NCBI GenBank assembly: GCA_016209205.1
Contig: JACQWQ010000207.1
Span: 1-61,328, forward strand
DNA: 61,328 bases
Origin: Chloroflexota bacterium
Lineage (GTDB): Bacteria > Chloroflexota > Anaerolineae > UBA4142 > SHND01
Direction: 5' to 3'
Below are positions 57,040 to 61,328 of the stretch, piece after piece. The position numbers and the translations under genes are program-made. The first letter of the stretch is position 1, and every line of letters begins with the position of its first letter. The notes under the pieces were generated by a model that saw nothing but the letters and a program-made list of their open reading frames with translations, had not been told where the DNA came from and did no database searches.

Positions 57040-59316
57040 TTATTTGATTTCGAGAGCGCCTAACGCGAAAAGGTCGTCGCTGCCAGAATTTGAAACCAAA
57101 CGCAAAAGGTTCAAACGATTGGGCAGTGAAAGGGCAAGTGGATAGGTCTGCCAACCTTGCTGCGTGGAAATTGTGCTAACGTCTTTGTCGTTCCCTTGCG
57201 TGCGTATTTCAGAATTCGTTCGAGTGCTGTGCAAATACAATTCCACGCGGGTCAACGCGGACTGTGGTAAATAAATCTCGCTCGCGCCGGACTCGAGATA
57301 CCGTCCCGGCGTCCCGTCCGCATCTGCCAACGGTTCAATTTGCCAACCACGCCCAAGATACATCAACGTGGCATTGTTCGCCAAATCCAAGGCAAGCGTT
57401 TGTTTCGGCGCGGGTGAATCGGCAAACTGGTACGCCGTTACCGTGTCGTCCTTATAAAACACCTGCGCCCTGAGAACGTCGCGCAAGTAGGCGTCAATTT
57501 GTGTAATACGTTCGGCGGACAGTTGATCGCGGTGCATGACGGCATAACGCAAGTTGAAAAAGGCGAGCGTGTCCTCCAAAACCGCGTGGTCTTGCGCGAT
57601 TTCTTCTTGGGTCAGGACACCCTTTTCTGCGCCCTCCAAAATCCGCAAACTGCGTACGACAATCGGCGTTTGGCGCAAATTGAAATATTCGGCAATGTCG
57701 GGCGCGATGCGATTGGTGTAAGCGCGCAAGATGCGTTTCTGATGCACGACCTGATACGTTTCGTTTTTTGCCGCATAGCGCCAATTGAAACTGGGAATTT
57801 CCAACACCGTCGCGTCGTTCGGCGACTGCGCGATTTGTGCGTACACGCGCGGCACGTGAAATTCAAGCGTCGGATATGGCAGCACTGCCGTTTCGACAAG
57901 CAGCAGCGCAAGGATGGGCGCGATCAGCCACCGTCGCCATTGCAGCAAAACGTACGCGCCCGCGCCTGCCAGCATGGACGCGCCGAAAAACACAATCAAC
58001 CCGTACCGCATCGGAATACGAATGTTGTTCAGAATCGGAATAGGGTTGATGAGGGCAAAGGGCATCGGAATACCCGTGTTGGTTCCGGCGAAATGCAAAA
58101 CGGGACCGAGCGAGAGCAGCGCAAACACCAATGTCACGCTCAGCCAGAACCACAGCGCGCGTCGAAAACGGATTACGCCGACGATGGCGAGTGCGAGCAG
58201 CGTGATGCCCAAAAAAGATTGACGGTCAGGCGACATTTCCGATTCATCGGGCGTGGTGATGGACGCGTTGATATTTTCGATTTTTGGCGCGGGCAAATTT
58301 TGATACAGCGCGCTGCGCGCGTTGGGCAAGAAATACGCGAACGCGTCGTACGAGCGTTCCGCCGAATACTTGAGCGGATAGACGCGGATGTAATTGCCGC
58401 CTTCGATGGCAAAATCATTCAGCACCATGCCGAGCATGGGCAGTACGAGAATGCCCGCTGTGGTAAGCATCACAAGCCAGCGCGGGAGCAGACCTGAAGG
58501 GTTTTTTGCCTCCGCGCGAATCAAGTCTCCGACGCGTCGAAGACGCTTCGGGTCTCGAGCGATTGCGCGCACTGCGACAAAAACAAACCACACTGCGGTC
58601 AGCAGCGCGAGAAACGCCGCGATTTGAAAATCCACATACACGTTACAAGCAAACCAGAATCCGGCAAGCAACGCGTTTTTCCACCCACGCGCCCGCGTCG
58701 CCTTGAACAAAAACAAGACATAAAACGGAATGAATTCGGTGTGAAACAGATTCGTAAATGCAAGTCCATACCCGAGCCGCAGCGCAGAAAAAGTAAACGC
58801 CACTCCCGCCACGAACGCAGCCAGTTTGACATTTGTTGCGCCGAATTTTGAATTTCCAACTTCCAATTTCCAACCTCCAACTTCCAACTTCCAATTTCCA
58901 ACTTCCAACTTCCAACTTCCAATTTCCTGCTTGCCCAACAAATACATTCCATACCCTGTCACCACGCTTGCGGCGAGATAAACCAGATTGAACGTGGGCG
59001 CCAGACCGAACGCGAGTTGCAGCGGGAACGAGGCGAAACTGGGCAGCGCGGCGCCCCACAACAATTGCGTCGCGCCGCCGAGCGGATAATAGACATAGTC
59101 GGTGTGAAACGGATTTGCGCCGAGGTTCAGAACGGAAACGCGCGCCCACCCCATTGCCCAGAGATAACTCCACACATCGCCATCTACACCCGCGATGCGG
59201 TCGCCGAATTGCGTGATGAGCGGGAAACTGGATGCCAACGCGATGACGGCATACGCGGCAAGCACGCCGACGTGTTCCAAGCGCAAGAAGAACAAAGAGG
59301 GAGAGGACCGTGACAT
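57040..59316 (-). CDS. Multi-membrane-span protein with a repeat-encoded insertion
   Basis: About 758 residues from ATG 59316. The N-terminal two thirds hold about ten membrane helices (e.g. LEHVGVLAAYAVIALASSFPLITQFGD, PTFNLVYLAASVVTGYGMYLLGKQ), with GDVWSYLWAMGWA between, as in dolichyl-mannosyltransferase-type glycosyltransferases (GT-C fold) or YfhO-like proteins; the rest is a soluble extracytoplasmic domain. After GKQ (about 131) comes IGSWKLEVGNWKLEVGGWKLEVG, the translation of a 7-bp DNA repeat, then the membrane helices resume. The exact family is uncertain. Confidence 0.6.
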   Translation of the reverse strand: MSRSSPSLFFLRLEHVGVLAAYAVIALASSFPLITQFGDRIAGVDGDVWSYLWAMGWARVSVLNLGANPFHTDYVYYPLGGATQLLWGAALPSFASFPLQLAFGLAPTFNLVYLAASVVTGYGMYLLGKQEIGSWKLEVGNWKLEVGGWKLEVGNSKFGATNVKLAAFVAGVAFTFSALRLGYGLAFTNLFHTEFIPFYVLFLFKATRARGWKNALLAGFWFACNVYVDFQIAAFLALLTAVWFVFVAVRAIARDPKRLRRVGDLIRAEAKNPSGLLPRWLVMLTTAGILVLPMLGMVLNDFAIEGGNYIRVYPLKYSAERSYDAFAYFLPNARSALYQNLPAPKIENINASITTPDESEMSPDRQSFLGITLLALAIVGVIRFRRALWFWLSVTLVFALLSLGPVLHFAGTNTGIPMPFALINPIPILNNIRIPMRYGLIVFFGASMLAGAGAYVLLQWRRWLIAPILALLLVETAVLPYPTLEFHVPRVYAQIAQSPNDATVLEIPSFNWRYAAKNETYQVVHQKRILRAYTNRIAPDIAEYFNLRQTPIVVRSLRILEGAEKGVLTQEEIAQDHAVLEDTLAFFNLRYAVMHRDQLSAERITQIDAYLRDVLRAQVFYKDDTVTAYQFADSPAPKQTLALDLANNATLMYLGRGWQIEPLADADGTPGRYLESGASEIYLPQSALTRVELYLHSTRTNSEIRTQGNDKDVSTISTQQGWQTYPLALSLPNRLNLLRLVSNSGSDDLFALGALEIK
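58849..58930. repeat. TTCCAAY heptamer array inside the membrane protein gene
   Basis: About eleven 7-bp units (TTCCAAC, TTCCAAT, CTCCAAC...) coding on the minus strand for the 7-residue repeat GNWKLEV. Same unit family as the nuoM-nuoN gap and the window's left end. Confidence 0.9.
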
Positions 59317-59443
59317 GATGTGCGACTTGGGGTTCGTAAATTTACACCTTCCCGAATCGCCGCGTAGGAGATTGCGCCGATGAACTGCATCGGACGCAAG
59401 GGCGGCTCGCAATGACAATCGGGATGTTATTTTTTATGAACTC

Positions 59444-60151
59444 TTACGGAGGGGGGAGGAACGCGAGTTGAGCAATCGCGTCGCCGACTTGAGCAATATC
59501 CTCGATGCAGAGGTCGGCGTCGGGAGGACATGCGGTCGCTTTCATTTGCGCGGCTGGGTCGGCAAAACGCGCCGACGGTTGTGTGCGCGCCTCGGGTTGC
59601 AGCAACAGAATGGTGCGAATCCCCAATTCGCGCGCCGTTGCCAGATTGCGCGCCGTGTCTTCGACCAAAATACATTCGGCGCCGGTCGCATTCAGCGCGC
59701 GCAAAACGCGTTCGTATGCGCCGCGCGCGGGCTTGCACTCGTATTCCATGAACACGATGTCGAAAATGCGCGAGAACTGCGCCGCGATGCCCAATTGATT
59801 GAGCACGCGCTGCGCGTGCGGCACGTCGGCATTGGTGACAATCACTTTTTCGTATGGAATGCTGGAGAGGATCCGGTTCAATTCGGGATTGGGCACAATG
59901 AACTGCTTGACATCCACATCGTGCACGAAATCCAGATAATGGCGCGGGTCAATTTCGTGCTCCAGCATCAAACCGCGCAAGGTCGTTCCGTACTCGAACC
60001 AGTACCGTTTTTGCAGGTCGTACGCGTCTTCGGGCGACAAGGCGTACTCGCGTTCCAAAAATGCGCGCATCCGGTCGCCAATCGCGGGCATCAAGCCGCT
60101 GCTGGGGGGATAGAGCGTTTCGTCGAGATCAAAAAGAATGTAACGGATCAT
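59444..60151 (-). CDS. HAD-superfamily phosphatase (pyrimidine 5'-nucleotidase-like)
   Basis: 235 residues from ATG 60151. IRYILFDLDETLYPPSSGL holds the nucleophile Asp pair, VIVTNADVPHAQRVLNQLGI motif II, and ECKPARGAYERVL...ILVEDTARNLATARELGI motifs III/IV. The helical cap and start resemble pyrimidine 5'-nucleotidases of the SDT1 type. The ATG overlaps the stop of the threonine dehydratase gene (ATGA), so both are co-translated. The protein ends with extra residues after the core. Confidence 0.85.
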   Translation of the reverse strand: MIRYILFDLDETLYPPSSGLMPAIGDRMRAFLEREYALSPEDAYDLQKRYWFEYGTTLRGLMLEHEIDPRHYLDFVHDVDVKQFIVPNPELNRILSSIPYEKVIVTNADVPHAQRVLNQLGIAAQFSRIFDIVFMEYECKPARGAYERVLRALNATGAECILVEDTARNLATARELGIRTILLLQPEARTQPSARFADPAAQMKATACPPDADLCIEDIAQVGDAIAQLAFLPPP

Positions 60152-61119
60152 ATTCCCAGAATCTCTGCCAATCGTCCTGCATCCACATTCGCGCCGCTGA
60201 CGACGAGGGCAACGCGTTTGCCGCGAAACATGGCGGGGTTTTCCAACAGCGCGGCGAGACCGACCGCGCCGGACCCTTCGACGACCATTTGCTCGTCGCG
60301 CGCAAACGCGGCGACGGCTTGGTGCACTGCGCGCTCGCTGACAATCAAAACGTCGTCGAGTAATTTTTGCTGCGCGACTTGGAAAACAATTTGTCCGATG
60401 CCCCCGGCAAGCCCGTCGCAAATCGTGGGCGCGGCAGTGTATTCTTCGTAACACACGTTGTCGCGCAGCGAATCGCGTAACGACGGCGACGCGTCGGGTT
60501 GAATGCCGATGACGCGCAGATCCGGCGCAACGTGTTTCACCGCGACCGCGATGCCCGCAATCATCCCGCCCCCGCCGACGGGAACGAGCAGCGCGTCGAG
60601 GTCCTGGGTCACGTTGAGAATTTCCAATGCCATCGTGCCCGCGCCCGCGACGGTGCGCACATCGTCGTACGCGTGGACGAACGTGGCATCGCGCGCGCGT
60701 TCGTATTCCACTGCCGCGTGATGCGCGTCGTCGTACGTTTCGCCCGCCGCGTGAACGTGAACGCCAAAACGTTCCATTTTTTGGATTTTGGCGTGCGGCG
60801 TCGCACCGGGCACGAAAATATGGACGTTGGAAATTTGCAATTGCTGTGCGGCGTAACCGACCGCCGCGCCGTGATTCCCTGCCGAAGCGGCGACGAGACC
60901 GCGCGCAATTTCCGCCGGCGTCAATTGCGTGAGCAGATTGAATGCCCCGCGCACTTTGAACGAACCCGTCGGCTGCCAGTTTTCCAATTTCAAAAAAACA
61001 GCTGCGCCGAATTGCTCCGAAAGCGCGAGAGATTTTCGCAGCGGGGTGGGAGCGAGGTATTCACGGATGCGGGTGTGGGCGCGCCAAATTTCAAAAAAAC
61101 TCGGTGGGCGTTGAAACAT
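60148..61119 (-). CDS. Threonine dehydratase-like PLP enzyme
   Basis: 323 residues, fold type II. PTPLRKSLALSEQFGAAVFLKLENWQPTGSFKVRGAFNLL contains the PLP lysine, SAGNHGAAVGYAA the substrate loop, LLVPVGGGGMIAGIAVAVK the phosphate-binding glycines. There is no C-terminal regulatory ACT domain, so it is the short catabolic type; serine or other racemases of the same fold are alternatives. It lies just upstream of the HAD gene. The ATG at 61119 is chosen at the start of similarity. Confidence 0.9.
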   Translation of the reverse strand: MFQRPPSFFEIWRAHTRIREYLAPTPLRKSLALSEQFGAAVFLKLENWQPTGSFKVRGAFNLLTQLTPAEIARGLVAASAGNHGAAVGYAAQQLQISNVHIFVPGATPHAKIQKMERFGVHVHAAGETYDDAHHAAVEYERARDATFVHAYDDVRTVAGAGTMALEILNVTQDLDALLVPVGGGGMIAGIAVAVKHVAPDLRVIGIQPDASPSLRDSLRDNVCYEEYTAAPTICDGLAGGIGQIVFQVAQQKLLDDVLIVSERAVHQAVAAFARDEQMVVEGSGAVGLAALLENPAMFRGKRVALVVSGANVDAGRLAEILGI

Positions 61120-61328
61120 GAGGTCGTCATTGTACTTGGAGCGCCGCGAATTTCAAAACAGAGCCGCGTCCAGTTTTCGAGTTTGTGCGGGTGTGCGTCA
61201 AAGTTTTGGGTCGGCGCGGCGGGCGATGCCGATGTGCGATGTATTCCATCGCCTTCATCGGAAAAATCGCGCCAACAACTACACCAAGTGTGCTCGCGAA
61301 CACAGTTCGCAACGAATCGAATAGATTC
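61120..61328. other. Right edge, repeat-containing, no clear gene
   Basis: A minus-strand ORF (61127-61312) has no recognisable similarity. GATGTGCGATGTATTCCATCGCCTTCATCG near 61230-61260 resembles the loop of the repeat at 52292, so this is probably an intergenic repeat. Confidence 0.5.

Overview
The window looks like a chromosomal piece of a Chloroflexota (Chloroflexi) bacterium, probably Anaerolineae-like. The clues are a moderately GC-rich base composition, secreted proteins with Thr/Pro-rich linkers and a C-terminal 'YLPYMIR' ending, a peptidoglycan synthetase and LCP protein in a lineage without LPS genes here, and very many short repeats between genes. This assignment is inference. I found no rRNA, tRNA or CRISPR array.

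Layout. (1) 1-9.5 kb: a split transketolase (two half-genes around a SEC-C gene), a nucleoside phosphorylase with a leaderless-type promoter, a broken RelE toxin next to an intact small antitoxin-like gene, a cupin-like protein, a secreted alpha/beta-hydrolase, an SDR and a FemAB-like transferase. (2) 9.6-22.7 kb: membrane-arm genes of respiratory complex I, nuoA-H-J-K-L-M-N (no B, C, D, E, F, G or I here). A MITE-like element sits between A and H, heptamer repeats lie between J/K and M/N (with an octamer-like array between K and L), and a 4.4-kb AT-richer block of beta-propeller and SpoIID-like surface genes lies between L and M. (3) 22.7-32.5 kb: a 10-kb accessory island between the convergent genes nuoN and an old-yellow-enzyme-type oxidoreductase. 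It holds a duplicated glycoside-hydrolase-like/unknown gene pair, CopG-type antitoxins, a VapBC pair and a decayed chromosomal integron (intI pseudogene, attI-like site, MazF-type toxin-antitoxin cassette, two attC-like sites, one split by a MITE). Copies of the nuoN 3' end (three) and of the oxidoreductase 3' end (two) are scattered through the island. (4) 32.5-48 kb: oxidoreductase, secreted propeller protein, DinB, a lysine 2,3-aminomutase pseudogene, regulators (AraC, ECF sigma) and small stress or enzyme genes, then a large PAS/GAF/HD-GYP sensor broken in three places. (5) 48.6-61 kb: MurE ligase with repeat-encoded insertions, agmatinase family, methyltransferase, homoserine dehydrogenase, MerR, DUF1232, LCP protein, thioesterase, a multi-membrane-span protein with a repeat-encoded insertion, a HAD phosphatase and threonine dehydratase.

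Two themes run through the window. First, the genome is being remodelled by short repeats: 7-bp tandem repeats occur between genes and inside coding sequences (MurE, the 758-residue membrane protein), and palindromic repeats overlap or adjoin stop codons. Second, many genes are visibly broken (relE, intI, kamA, an araC, the HD-GYP sensor, several antitoxins), mostly by deletions or single-base shifts. The integron remnant and the repeated copies of host-gene 3' ends are the most unusual findings. All family names come from recognising protein motifs by eye; no database search was run.
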